This document shows, piece after piece, positions 12,109 to 23,010 of a DNA stretch of 64,000 bases. The position numbers were made by a program, and so were the translations under genes. The stretch's first letter is position 1. Every line of letters starts with the position of its first letter. Origin of the DNA: Vesta saturnalis. Taxonomy: Eukaryota > Arthropoda > Insecta > Coleoptera > Lampyridae. Location of the stretch: the NCBI GenBank assembly GCA_036346205.1, contig JARFJB010001352.1:1290001-1354000 (forward strand), read 5' to 3'. The notes beneath the pieces were generated by a model. It made no database searches. It saw nothing but the letters and a program-made list of their open reading frames with translations, and had not been told where the DNA came from.

Positions 12109-13020
12109 TTAGTAAATTCCTTAATGATACTTTCAGAAAGCCGTCGGACCTAGAAAGTATTCTGCGCACACTGCGTTGCTACATCACAACTCAAACTAAA
12201 GCTCGGAAGTCTCACATGAAACTAACTAAACTAACAAAACCCTTTTACTCCACTCTATAACAAATTCATCACGATTAACTAGAACCGCGATAAAACTCAA
12301 TACTCTTTTTCACATATAACCATTGTTCAGTATAATCTAAAAACCCAGTTAAATATTTAACAAATTGGTAGAATATCAAATACGTAAAATAAAATTAGAC
12401 GCGTTACAAAATTCACAAAATTAATTCGGTTTTATATTTCTCTTTTAAAAATTTAATAAGTAACGGTTTTTTTTATTGAAATGACAAACAAATTTTGAAG
12501 CGAATTAAAAATCCAAAATGAAGTTGATTGAAAATAAAATTTTGTATGTTTCTTTAAGTTTTATTTAAATTTAAGCGTCGGTCAACACTAAATATTAGTA
12601 GCGTACATTTTTTAAGTTAATATTATTACATTTATTGCCCTTAAAATATTTCAGAGTGCTTCATGTATAACGTGTATAAAATTAACTAAACTATATGGTT
12701 GATAACATTAAGATGCAGCCTTAAAGTAATTTTTTGAAAAATAAACCTTTACATTTTGTAATAACAATTCAGGGTTTTCCCCCAAAAACCTATGCTAACT
12801 TACTATTATTGTTACGAAGGTGAAAATGGAGAATAAGGACAATTCTCGTTTCACAAAGCCAGCATTGAAAATATTGCCTGGTGAAATTCATGAAATACTT
12901 ATGTGATCGTACAGAATACAAAACTAGATTCCACAATCTGCTACACAAATCTGTTACCTCTTCAACTAACATTTATGATGTTTCAGAATTAAACTGCACG
13001 AATAAAATATTTTCCTACTC
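12109..13020. other. No gene recognised; downstream of receptor gene
   Basis: AT-rich DNA. Two overlapping 60-codon open frames on opposite strands near 12.8-13.0 kb have no recognisable features. The 3' end of the IR25a-like transcript probably lies at its right edge. Confidence 0.5.
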
Positions 13021-13022
13021 CT

Positions 13023-13028
13023 TTTATT
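13023..13028 (-). promoter_or_regulatory. Polyadenylation signal AATAAA for the receptor gene
   Basis: AATAAA on the minus strand about 85 nt downstream of the stop codon at 13111, the right distance for 3' end formation of the IR25a-like mRNA. Confidence 0.5.
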
Positions 13029-13110
13029 CAAAAAACTCATTATATGGCTCAGTTTTAAAGGTTTAGCAAATATAAATAATATAAACTTAATCACACTGGC
13101 ATGTTAGCTC

Positions 13111-16100
13111 TTAATTGGGACGATGCAATTTAGTTTGCGGATAAACAGATATATGTGATATTTTAGGAGTTAACTGTTTTTCTTGATGTGGTTTAAAAGA
13201 AGATCCGATGGTCACCGTATTAGGATACAGTTTTACATTTTTAAGATTTTTCTTTTTCTTTTTCTTCGACTCTTCCAATGACTTGGTCTCATTCATGTTC
13301 TTTTCTTTGCGTCTGTAGTATAACACTTCAGCCGCTAATGTTAACATTGCTAATCCTAAACCAACCAAAGTAGCAATAAAAACGCCGCCTAAAGTAAATG
13401 ACACAAATTAAAAAGTAGCATGTACCACAACTACAAACCTAAGCTTTCAAGCGTTATGCCTTCACTTTCATCTTCATCAGAACAGTCACCTTTTACAGAT
13501 TGATTCCAGTATTTTGATTGTAAATATTCAAAAAACCGATCTCTTTGCAAATCTAAAATACTAAAACAGTTTAGGTTAATAATTTGAATGGATAAACACA
13601 GTTAATTACGCTATGCTAAGTGGATCTTGTAAATAGCTTCCTTGTTGAATGGCAATAGCGTAAGGTTTTTCTGCAAAGACTTCTCCTACCTCACTGAAAT
13701 TGCAGTTTTTCGAAATTTCATATTTAATTTCAGAAGAATCGTGTATAAAGGCAAAATCCCCTTCTAGACGTTCGTTAACAATGCGAAATCCCTCGGACGC
13801 ATTAGCAACTGGCATTGATTCATTTATCGATAATAAAATATGACCATATTGTTCTCGAATTGGATAATCCCATACACGGTACTTTTTTTCCTCCGTTGAT
13901 GCATTTAATGTTAATTCTTTCCACATTCTGCCGTAAATGAACAATTAGGTTTTTTGGTACATAACTTTAAGACTTGCCTATAAAGAGTATCTTCCGCATA
14001 TTTCATATTAATAAAGTACTCATGGGTTAGCGAATTCATAACAACAGTATAATTAATTCTAGATTGACGAGCAAGCTGATCTAGCGACTCAACCGGTGAC
14101 TAAAAACATATAACGTAGCCTACAATCAAGTCTAAGTCTACGCACACCTGCATACGTTCAACTGTTAAGAACGCAGCCAAATTAGCAGTAAATGTAGCAA
14201 GCATAAGTACTACAAAGAGCCAATACGCCGCTACTAGGGTTCTAGCCGATAGAGATTTTGGGGCTTCTCCGCCTCCTTGGGGAGTAAACGATGTCAATGC
14301 AAACCAAAAGCTCTCCTTCAAAGTAAAATTTCTGCAATTTTGAGGAATGAAGGTCATGGACAGATAGGATGAGCAGCATACCTGCATACATAAGGGTACG
14401 CATTTGGATTATTTCTTGCGCTGTAAGGTGAGTATCTATCTAGAAACCAAATCATGCAACCCGTCACAACTAAAGCTGCCACAATGCTTAACCATACTTC
14501 TAACTTTAAAACAGTCATGAATTTAAATAGAGAGGTGGTGTGTACTGGTTTTCGCATAACTAGAAAAATAGAAAAGTTAGCTTTCTCATTGTATTAATCG
14601 TATTTCACTTATAGATATTCCCGATTGCTCAAAGTAAGGAGGAATAAAATCAACAACCTCTTCACGATCAGCCGTCATGATTAAAGGCGCAACAGACATG
14701 TACGTCTCCTAAAATGTGTATAAAGTGTACGGTTAAAGAGTAAGTACAATACAAACCCCTGAGACAATATCACCAATCAGTCCATCCCATTTTCCATTAG
14801 AATCTTTATGCCCAAAAGTTCCACTCTTAGGTACAACCAATTCATAATTAAAGTGAAGGATCTCCGAAAGCTTTTGTAAAAAATCAATACAATAACCAGT
14901 CCAGTGTTTCTTTCCTGTACTGGGGTCTATTTCTTCATATGCCCAAGGTTTTGCCTACAAAAGTAATCATTGGATAAATCTGTACAATAGTTGGTACTTA
15001 CAGTCACCGTTCCCACACGAAAGAACGGTGTGATGGATTGTATTTCCATATTTTCTTCAGCAATCAGGTCCTCTTCGCGGAACTTAGCAATTATTTCAGT
15101 TCCTATCTCAACACTCGCTGTTGTTTGTAATCTAAACACACCATCAACTAACCTAAAAGTCTCAGTATTCTCCCCATTGCTTATTAGTGCTTCTTGAATG
15201 GCGGATTTAATAGTGTTATTATACGTTTGTTCAAAACAAGAAGCACTACCCGACAGATCAAATCCATCCTGTATAAGTTTTTCTAGAATAGCGTCTATCT
15301 CCTTAACCATTAAATTAAGGAAACTGTGTTGCATGTTAAAATCCTTTGGACATGTGCATTCCACAACTTTTCTCAACTTGCAACACGTTTCTAGTGAAAT
15401 CTTTATCAGATTCAGCTTAGTGATGTTTAAATCCTTAGAAAGGGATTCATAATCAAAATCGAGAAATGTCAAATGCCAGCGTTCCGGAAATTTCACCAAG
15501 TTTTCCTCATATGCCTAAAATTTTAAAAAGCAAATAAAATGTAAGCTTCGCGGAAACTTACCAAACGGTACATATCGTTCATATTTGAAGTTTCAGCGAT
15601 TATTGCATAACTGTTTGGCATTGGTCGAAGTTTCTTTAATCGTTCCGCTGAAAGTTTATCTAAATTATTTGAGACGACCATGCGTAATCTCGTCGAATCA
15701 ATCCAGTAATAAAGTGCTTGGTCTATATCTAAAACAGATATTTGCAAATCTTAAAGGTTAAAAGGTATCCCTTACTATTCGATTTATCAAAAATAGCTAC
15801 AAGATCAGAAGAATTGCGCAAGTTTAGATATTTGTCTAAAACTTCTAATACAGGACTGATCGATAAATCAATGCGGATATAAGGAATATCAAGTTCATCA
15901 GTCACAAACTTTGCTTTTTCGTTACCCGTCCATGTTGCATCAATTACATAAGCTGGGTTCTCGCTTAGAGCGCTACAAACTAAAAAATACATAAGCATTA
16001 GAAAGCATGTAATCAAGTAATAACTATAGATTTAATTACTTTTATCTTCGTCATCGTCAGAAAAATCTATTGTAACCACATGACCATCAAATGATAAGCT

Positions 16101-16174
16101 ACCATCGTCAAACATATTTAGTGTGGCTTCAAACCAGTCGATAAATCCCTCTTGACCATTTTCAATAATGAATA
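13111..16174 (-). CDS. Ir25a: IR25a-like ionotropic receptor (12 exons, N-terminal exon missing)
   Basis: Variant ionotropic glutamate receptor; IR25a is the co-receptor in olfactory, taste, humidity and thermosensory neurons. Exons: 16174-16040, 15979-15776, 15728-15562, 15514-15002, 14954-14757, 14708-14609, 14559-14382, 14331-14148, 14099-13978, 13927-13610, 13560-13439, 13388-13111. Phases join throughout (about 838 residues, no internal stop). Introns are 42-60 bp, GT-AG except GC-AG after 13978. Exons 1-4 hold the amino-terminal domain (SENPAYVIDAT; MPNSYAIIAETSNMNDMYRL). Ligand-binding lobe 1 has WTGYCIDFLQKLSEI and PLIMTADREEVVDF. Membrane part: M1, pore loop SFWFALTSFTPQGGGEAP, M3 VVLMLATFTANLAAFLT. 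Lobe 2 has FIHDSSEIKYE; M4 is GGVFIATLVGLGLAMLTL; a Lys-rich tail ends at TAA 13111. The first exon (signal peptide, perhaps 50-100 residues) is not identified. In lobe 1 the usual 'LTMTAER' is LIMTADR, so it may be a divergent paralogue. Confidence 0.88.
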
Positions 16175-16199
16175 CTGTAACAAAAAAATTGGTGAGAAG

Positions 16200-17560
16200 G
16201 ATTGATTTGAAAAATTATATTGCTACTTGCCAAATTATTTGCTTAAATTAACTAATACAGTCACCTTCTACTGGTACCTATGTAAGCTACCTTTGCTTAT
16301 TTTGTAATTTAAGTTTAACTTTAATTTGCCACGGTCTAACTCAAATCTGTTTTTATACAATAAAAAGGGGAGTTGTCCGTTTGTTGGGGTTAATCACTGA
16401 TTAGCAAGCTCGTCCACACTTAACAATGAACTCAAAAGGGTTGTATACATATATTATACCTTTATATACAGTAGATAAATATTCACACTTAATACTAACT
16501 TAAATATTAACATAAAGATGGACGAAAATAAACATAACTGAATTAATAAACATTCACCATCCCCAACGGGCCTGGGGCTAACGGTACTTCTGGTGGGCGT
16601 CGGTGTACAATAGCGTTGTCTGGGATCAGCAGGTAGCTTCTCCCTCTCGTTACGTTTGCGGTGAAAATATCATTAACTGTGTGTTTACACACTCTAAAAG
16701 ACCAGTATGGTAGCCCCCAGTGGAAGTAACTAGTTTTATACAGTTATGATAACGGGGTTTATATTGTTGGAAAGGTGTTTGTGACGATAATTTATGTTTT
16801 ATATTTTATAAAAGAGTTTGTATTTTTTATTGTATAAATGCAACTTTCAGGTTCAACATTTACCAATGAAGATTAAAATGAATCTAACTAATATTTACAG
16901 CGCTTTCTTAACGAACGAGGGTCTATCTATTTACAGTGTAATGTTAATTACTTGGGGATTAAAATATATTGTTATTACATGTAGTAATTAGGGAAGACTT
17001 TAAGGAAAACAGAATTGATCGTGTAATAATTCTATGAAACTATGAAATTAAATGTGAATACTCTCGTATTAGTATTCTTGGTGCGTAATGCGTTAGCCGC
17101 TTGGATATTCCTCTAACTGGGACAGCATTTATAATAAGAATGCGGTATTTAAACCATCAGGAACATTTAGTTTCGGGATTGTTTATTAGGTACAGGATAA
17201 ACCAAACGTTTTACAGGTACAGTACAGGTACAAAAGGATTACTTCTTTAATTCTAGGTTATTGCGATTTACGATCTGGATCAGATTCTTTGTCGGGACTT
17301 CCGATAAGTAGTAAAGTTTTCTTCTGGACTGGAGACGGCGTAAGACCCTTAATTCTTCGGGACCTTTCGGTATTCTGGACTGTTAAGTAAACATGCTGAC
17401 AGGATAACGGTACGCTTTACGTGCGTCGTCATTTAACAAAGGAGTTAACTTAGGATTTATGCTATCCTCTCAATATCTCACAAGTGGGTAGGAAAGCGGT
17501 TTCAAGACTTCTAATAAGAAGTAAGCTTCAAACGAAACTTATTTTAAACTGATAATTACG
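16200..17560. other. No gene recognised; upstream of receptor gene
   Basis: Expected to hold, or lead to, the first exon and promoter of the IR25a-like gene, but no ATG-plus-signal-peptide exon with a matching phase-1 donor could be identified with confidence. A GC-richer patch occurs at about 16555-16680. Confidence 0.4.
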
Positions 17561-17589
17561 TCAGATGAGATTGAAATGTAATCCTGTTT

Positions 17590-18805
17590 TAGTAATGTTT
17601 TCGTAATTTACGAAATGTGGTCTAATTGCGAGCGGCTTGTTGATTTCAATCTGTCTGTTTCCTGCCCATTTTTTAATTTACCCTAACCATACTCCACATA
17701 TTCTAGATCTCTTTCTTACATCAAACCCTCTTGTTTATAAAACTTGCGTTCTTTCGCCTTTAGGTCTTTCCAACCATTGTCTAATAGAAATCATTTCTAC
17801 TGTACCTAATTCCACTGTTGTTCGCAAAACCGATAGAACCTTGTGGTGTTTTAAGTCAGCTCGATGGAGTGATTTACGGGATTTCTTTGCAACCTTTCCA
17901 TGGCGTGAATGTTGTTTTAAGTCGTCCTCTCCTTCGGACATCGCTCTTTCAGTATCTGAAGTCATCCTCATGGGAATGGAGTTATACATTCCAAAAGACA
18001 GTACCGTATAGGTCATTCACGTTCCCAACCCTGGTTCAATAAGGCTTGTGCTGATGCAATATCTTTAAAAAACAAATATTACATTAAATGGAAATCTAAT
18101 AAATCGGTCGACAGTCATGTAGAATACGTTGGTGCTAGAAATATCGGCAAAAGTGTTATCACTAAAACTAAAAAGTTGTTCGAACAACGAAAATGCAATG
18201 AACTAGCTACATTTCCTTTAGGCAGTTGTAAATTTTGGTATTTAGCTAAACCCATTAGTAAAAACTTTGGAACATCTTCATCCCCCCCCCCCTGACATCC
18301 ATTGACGGATCGGTAGTTGCTGATTCTGTAGACAAAGCCAATGCTTTTGTGGATTTGTTTGCATCAAACTCGTGTCTGAATGATTCTGGAAAAGGTGTGC
18401 CCCTAGTCAACTCTTCTTCACACGCTATGAAACCAATTCATTTTCGGTACAAGCTCTTGGAATCAATCATCAGTAGGCTTGATCTCAATAAGGCGACTGG
18501 CCCAGACGGTATCCCAGCTATTGTCTTAAAGAAATGTTTCCCCGAACTAGTACCAGTCCTATATAAGCTCTATACGATCTCTATGTCTTCTGGGGAATTA
18601 CCTTCATCATGGAAGTTAGCAAATGATCAACCTATTCCCAAAAAAGGCGATAAGACCGATCCCTCAAACTACCGACAAATTGCCATCACTTCCATTTTGT
18701 CTAAAATCATGGAAAAAGCCGTCAATCAGCAACTGCTCATGTGCCTTGAAACTAACAAACTCCTTAGTGACCACCAATATGGGTTTAGGCAAAGTCGTTC
18801 AACAG
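17590..18805 (+). pseudogene. Non-LTR retrotransposon fragment (endonuclease end to RT start)
   Basis: Plus-strand pieces in the correct order. 17637-18011 gives HTPHILDLFLTSNPLVYK, LSPLGLSNHCLIEI and LWCFKSARWSDLRDFFATFP, the C-terminal end of an apurinic-type endonuclease and the linker after it. 18025-18290 gives KLFEQRKCNELATFPLGSCK and FWYLAKPISKNFG. 18349-18805 gives the RT start: ISRLDLNKATGPDGIPAIVL, DPSNYRQIAITSILSKIMEK and HQYGFRQSRSTGDLL. The usual SDH of the endonuclease is SNH here. Frameshifts occur near 18010 and 18290 (next to a C run). The copy stops abruptly at a TCTCCC repeat, so the catalytic RT palm is missing. Jockey/CR1-like by general appearance; the clade is not certain. 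Confidence 0.85.
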
Positions 18806-18966
18806 GTGATCTTCTCCCTCTCCCTCTCCCTCTCCCTCTCCCTGTCCCTCTCCCTCCTTCTCTCCTTCTCTCCTTCTCTCCCTCTCTCCCTCTCTCCCTC
18901 CCTCCCTTTCTCCCTCCATTTCTCCCTTCCTTTTTCCCTCCGTTTCTCCCTTCCTCCCTCCCTCCC
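18806..18966. repeat. (TCTCCC)n / CT-rich low-complexity repeat
   Basis: Starts as regular CTCCCT hexamers and decays into CCTT-type variants. It directly truncates the upstream LINE frame, and makes artificial Leu/Pro/Ser and Arg/Glu-rich open frames on both strands. Confidence 0.95.
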
Positions 18967-19059
18967 CGTACAGTGGATTATTGAAATTTGATAACATTTT
19001 GACATAATTTATATAAAATTTACAACATTTTAGATACGCTACGTAATAAGCACCTTAAA

Positions 19060-20029
19060 TCCATTATTATTCGGATGAAAAGTCAAAAGTGTTCAGAACT
19101 ACACCGCAACAAAGATGGTCATTAAATGTTTTGGGAGGTGTAATTGATAACGATATAGTAACTAGGGCAGTAATTTTGAATTTTTTGGGCAAAATCATTT
19201 TGGACATCTGCTTCTGAATGTTCCTTAAAATATTTTAAACACTATATGGCTCCAATTGGTTGGTGCACCGGTTCATTTTACAGCACATGTTGGCCAACGG
19301 CTAAATATATTCTACTTCAAGATACATGGATCAGCAGAGGGGGGGGGGGGTCCCACAATTTGTGGATATTGTGCGTATTGAGGTTAAAGGACGGCATTTT
19401 GAACATTTATTAAAATAAAATTGTTTTAATTACTAATTTCAAGCACTGTTATTTTCTTTTAATGAAACTTACGTTCTTGAACTATACCTAAATGTAATGT
19501 AAGTTTTAGTTCTCATTTTTTTAGTCACTAAACAAAATTTTGGGTACATGCTGTATGACACCGCTAGAAAGTTCTTCTAATGGGATTCTTAAATATGAAA
19601 CAATATAACTTTAAGTGTTATCGAAACGTTTAGAAAAAAACCCAAAAATGATAAGTATTTTAATATACATATACATTTGAGAAAACGGATTTTAGTTACT
19701 TTAAAATGATGAAATGGAATCATTAATTTAAAACACCGTGTGTGTTGAATGCATGCACAAATAATGTGAGATTTTTTGTGCATGCCTTAGTTACATACAG
19801 GACATAAGTCTGGGGTTATAAATTTAAGTTTGAGGATGTTCCTTCTCTGTCTACGATTTTTTCGAAAAATTATTTAAATCCTCAGTAACTTGGCAACATT
19901 GCCTTAAAAAGCAAAAACTGTACAATACTTTAAGCAGACGTCAAGAAGATCCTAAAAATGCAATATTTTACAGGGGGTGCCATTTAAAAAATGGCCCTTT
20001 TTTGGTACAGAGTTACGACACGCCCTGTA
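19060..20029 (+). pseudogene. Decayed mariner-like element with right TIR end
   Basis: Fragments of transposase on the plus strand: HRNQRWSLNVLGGVIDND (about 19100-19155), a weak PVHFTAHVGQRLNIFYFK-like piece (about 19260-19325) and RIEVKGRHFEHLL (about 19375-19410), the usual C-terminal end. The catalytic residues are lost through deletion and frameshifts. About 600 bp downstream the sequence ends in '...acagagttacgacacgccctgta', the reverse complement of a TACAGGG(C/T)GTG-type terminus like those of other mariner-like elements in this window. The left end is lost at the TCTCCC repeat. Confidence 0.65.
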
Positions 20030-22680
20030 TATTTGAAAATAATTTTAAAGCTTAGCCCTTGTTGACTATATACACTCACCATAAAATCTTTTTATTTTCT
20101 TTATCAGTCTACCAGTTATTCTCCAAGCGAGAATAGGTAGGCCACCACGTATGTTTCATAAAAATCATGTAGTAGATAAGGTATCTTTAAACAAACATGT
20201 TAGTAATAAGTACAAACTAAGATTGCTATGAAAGTTTAAAGATCTTCAAAAACAAACAACGTTACACGCTGATGATATGTATATTAGAAATTTTCTTTAG
20301 TTCATCCCATTCGACCTCTCATGATGATAGCTTTGCTACGTGGTCGATGTTTTTCAATTTTTGTGTAGTACGTGGGTGTATTTTGTTGGTTACATGTCCC
20401 GCCACACTTCCAGCGTTTCAGGTTTTTAAAAGGAGGGCTATTTTTCTATCCTGTAAAAGTACAACAGTACTAGTAACTAGAAGCACATATATTACTTTCA
20501 GCTAATTCACAAAATATTGACCATTGTCATGGGTGCCTGAGAAATTCAAATTTCGAGCTAAGTTAATGATATTTTATAGTTTATGTGTTCCTTATAGAAT
20601 GGGAAATGATTGTTGTTGATATATAAGTTTATTTAATATTAATAACAGGCTCTAGAAATTTACTTCAATAAGTTATGTATATATTAATTTAGGAAATATT
20701 TAAATAAACATGGCAATCTGCAAATGCATAAATGAATTGTAGAAGGGGGGTGGAGATAAGTTGTTAACATGACTTGCAGTTTAAGTAAGTAGTTAGAGTT
20801 GGTTGAAAAGAACCAAAGAGGGTAGTCGTTGCCGAGGCACGAGTGACAGTAGTATATAGTCACGCTACCCTCTAAATTAAGAAATTAAGTAAGATAAAAT
20901 TTAGTGTATAATATGGAAGAGGTAAGAATACCTTCCTTATTAAAATAATAAAAGTCGCGAATGAATAAAAGTGCATACAACGCCAAATAAGTGATAAGGA
21001 GAAAAGTGACGCTATAAAAAAATAAATTACGTGTTTTGTGCGTATTGGAGGTCCTACATGACTACATGTAAAGGGTGAACCAATGATATAAAATACAGTG
21101 ATCGGCCTAAATTGGTTAATCAGTAAATAAAGGGGAATAACACGAAATCATTAACAATTAGTTTGTACGATCAGCATTGCCGTTTGTAATTGCATGCGAT
21201 TCGTAGTGAAACTTGAACAATTAAAGCGATAATTAAAAACTATAAAGACATCCAACAAATATTCACAGAATCAGTAAATTGTTGGAAACTAAATCTACAG
21301 TTGTGCAATTAAGCGATAAGATTCCACAGAGGAGACTGGAGAACAAAGGAATACGACTTCAGAGCGTTGGCATAGTACGAGTCATCGAAGCTTTGGCCTT
21401 CAAAAAATTACAGGTAATATTACAAACTGTATAATAAAGAAACGCATGTGTTTTATTTTCCTCTAATTTTTGTTTGAATATCAACGCTGAATGGAACCCA
21501 TTTCCTTCACCGTTGATAGAAATCGTTTGTGCATGTTTAGCGATAAGAGTACTAAATGTAATAATAGGATTTCTTTTTATGTGTTAACGTAAATAAAGCA
21601 TTTCTGCATTTTGGGGATTTAGTAATTATTAAATAAGTATAACGTTTTGATTTATTTTCATTATCAACCATTACAAATATTGAAAGAAGTAATTCCAATA
21701 AAGCTACAAATTACATGTATTTTAAGTAAATCAAATTGAATATAACTTGGGTAATTGATAACAATAATCATTTCTTTTAATAAACAAGTTAGCCGGCGCA
21801 AACAAATAATAAAGGAATTCGGTGAAGTAAACATCGAGTTCATTTACTCAAACTGAAACCGGATGGCAACTAAAATAAATTTTAGTTAATGAATGATATA
21901 AATTGAAACTACCCAAATGAAATTAAAAGGTAACCATTTTAAGTTCTCACAAAACAATATAAATTTTTATTAAAGGATTTTGAAATTATTAAGAATTGTA
22001 AAAGAACCTACAATTTATTCTTTGTAGCGAGTGTAAACAAAGAAAAGAAATAAGCCACATGTTTAAGTTCAAAGTTCAAGATATTTCACAAGTAAACTTG
22101 TACCGTAGCAAATTGGTTCTTAAAATATAACAATCATATTTTAGATGTATGTCACCGCATATGTACAGGTAAGATCACAGGTAAAAAACGTAATTCAGAT
22201 TTTTATTGTGTTATCACTATAATTCCAAATAATCTTAAACTAGCAGATGGTTAAATGTGAAGATTATGCGTATTTGGTATAAAATAAGCTGGATAGCCTT
22301 ATACACAATTAACTTTAGGTTCAACAGAAAGAATGTTACTTTTACCACGTTATTACGTTACCATTATAATTCCAAACTAATCTTAAACTAGCAGTTAGTT
22401 AAACATGAAGTTATGTGAAAAATATGAAACAATTCTTTAAAACATAATTAATTTGTGATTTATATGCAGGTATTTTTTTATATTTGAAATATGTAGCCGT
22501 TTCAGAAATATCTGATAAAAACCAAAAACTTCCCCTAATAAACCCCCCTCACCTCAGCTGGATTTGTCCCAAAATCTAATCAACTTCAGGAGAAATGAAA
22601 TCAAGCCTAAATACAAAATTTCGATTATGTACGTGTGATCGTTCTGGAGTTATCGTGGCATACATTCACAGGAGCACGCA
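20030..22680. other. No gene recognised
   Basis: AT-rich. It contains a nested hairpin at 20816-20874 and a diverged direct repeat of about 80 bp (about 22190-22262 and 22335-22412, sharing 'ataattccaaa(t)aatcttaaactagcag'). No open frame of note. Confidence 0.5.
20816..20874. other. Nested hairpin
   Basis: Outer arms AGAGGGTAG and CTACCCTCT are perfect 9-bp complements. Inside, GTGAC and GTCAC form a second stem around AGTAGTATATA. Function unknown; it could be RNA structure or a relic of a mobile-element terminus. Confidence 0.6.
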
Positions 22681-22730
22681 CGTCGCAGACACACACGCAC
22701 GCATACACGCATGCACGCACACACATATAA
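22680..22730. repeat. (CA)n-type degenerate microsatellite
   Basis: Alternating CACG/CACA tract with CATG interruptions. Confidence 0.85.
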
Positions 22731-22764
22731 AACTTTGTCAAACTTCGTAAAATGAGCTAATAAG

Positions 22765-23010
22765 TTATTGCATAACCTGTATATTCTGGTCATATACATG
22801 AAGACGATCATTGACTTGTGCACCTTTTCGTTTCATGCGTTTTTTCGGACTAGCTATTGCTCCGGCTTGGTCGTCCTTTTTGATAGCATAGATGCTGCGC
22901 TCTGTGCAACCTAAAACTTTGCTGGCTTCTGTAACAGCTGCACTAACGTTCATTGTGGCCAAAAAATAATTAAGTACATTCATAATGAGGCGTTTCTCCT
23001 TACAGCTGAA
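22765..23010 (-). pseudogene. N-terminal fragment of a DDE-type transposase
   Basis: A short minus-strand frame (22983-22765) reads FLATMNVSAAVTEASKVLGC, TERSIYAIKKDD and SPKKRMKRKG, with SCKEKRLIMNVL just upstream. A helix-turn-helix followed by a Ser-Pro-Lys-Lys basic stretch is the N-terminal pattern of the same insect DDE family seen as a relic at 150-860. No catalytic domain follows. Assignment is by pattern only. Confidence 0.5.

Noticed and set aside
11233..12153. Long open frames on both strands across the 9-bp repeat (up to 269 codons)
   Set aside because: They arise because a 9-bp repeat without stop keeps every frame open; peptides are pure repeat and exist on both strands at once.
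16380..16460. First exon of the IR25a-like gene (minus ATG near 16450)
   Set aside because: The frame closes after 18 codons, has no signal-peptide character and no donor of matching phase.
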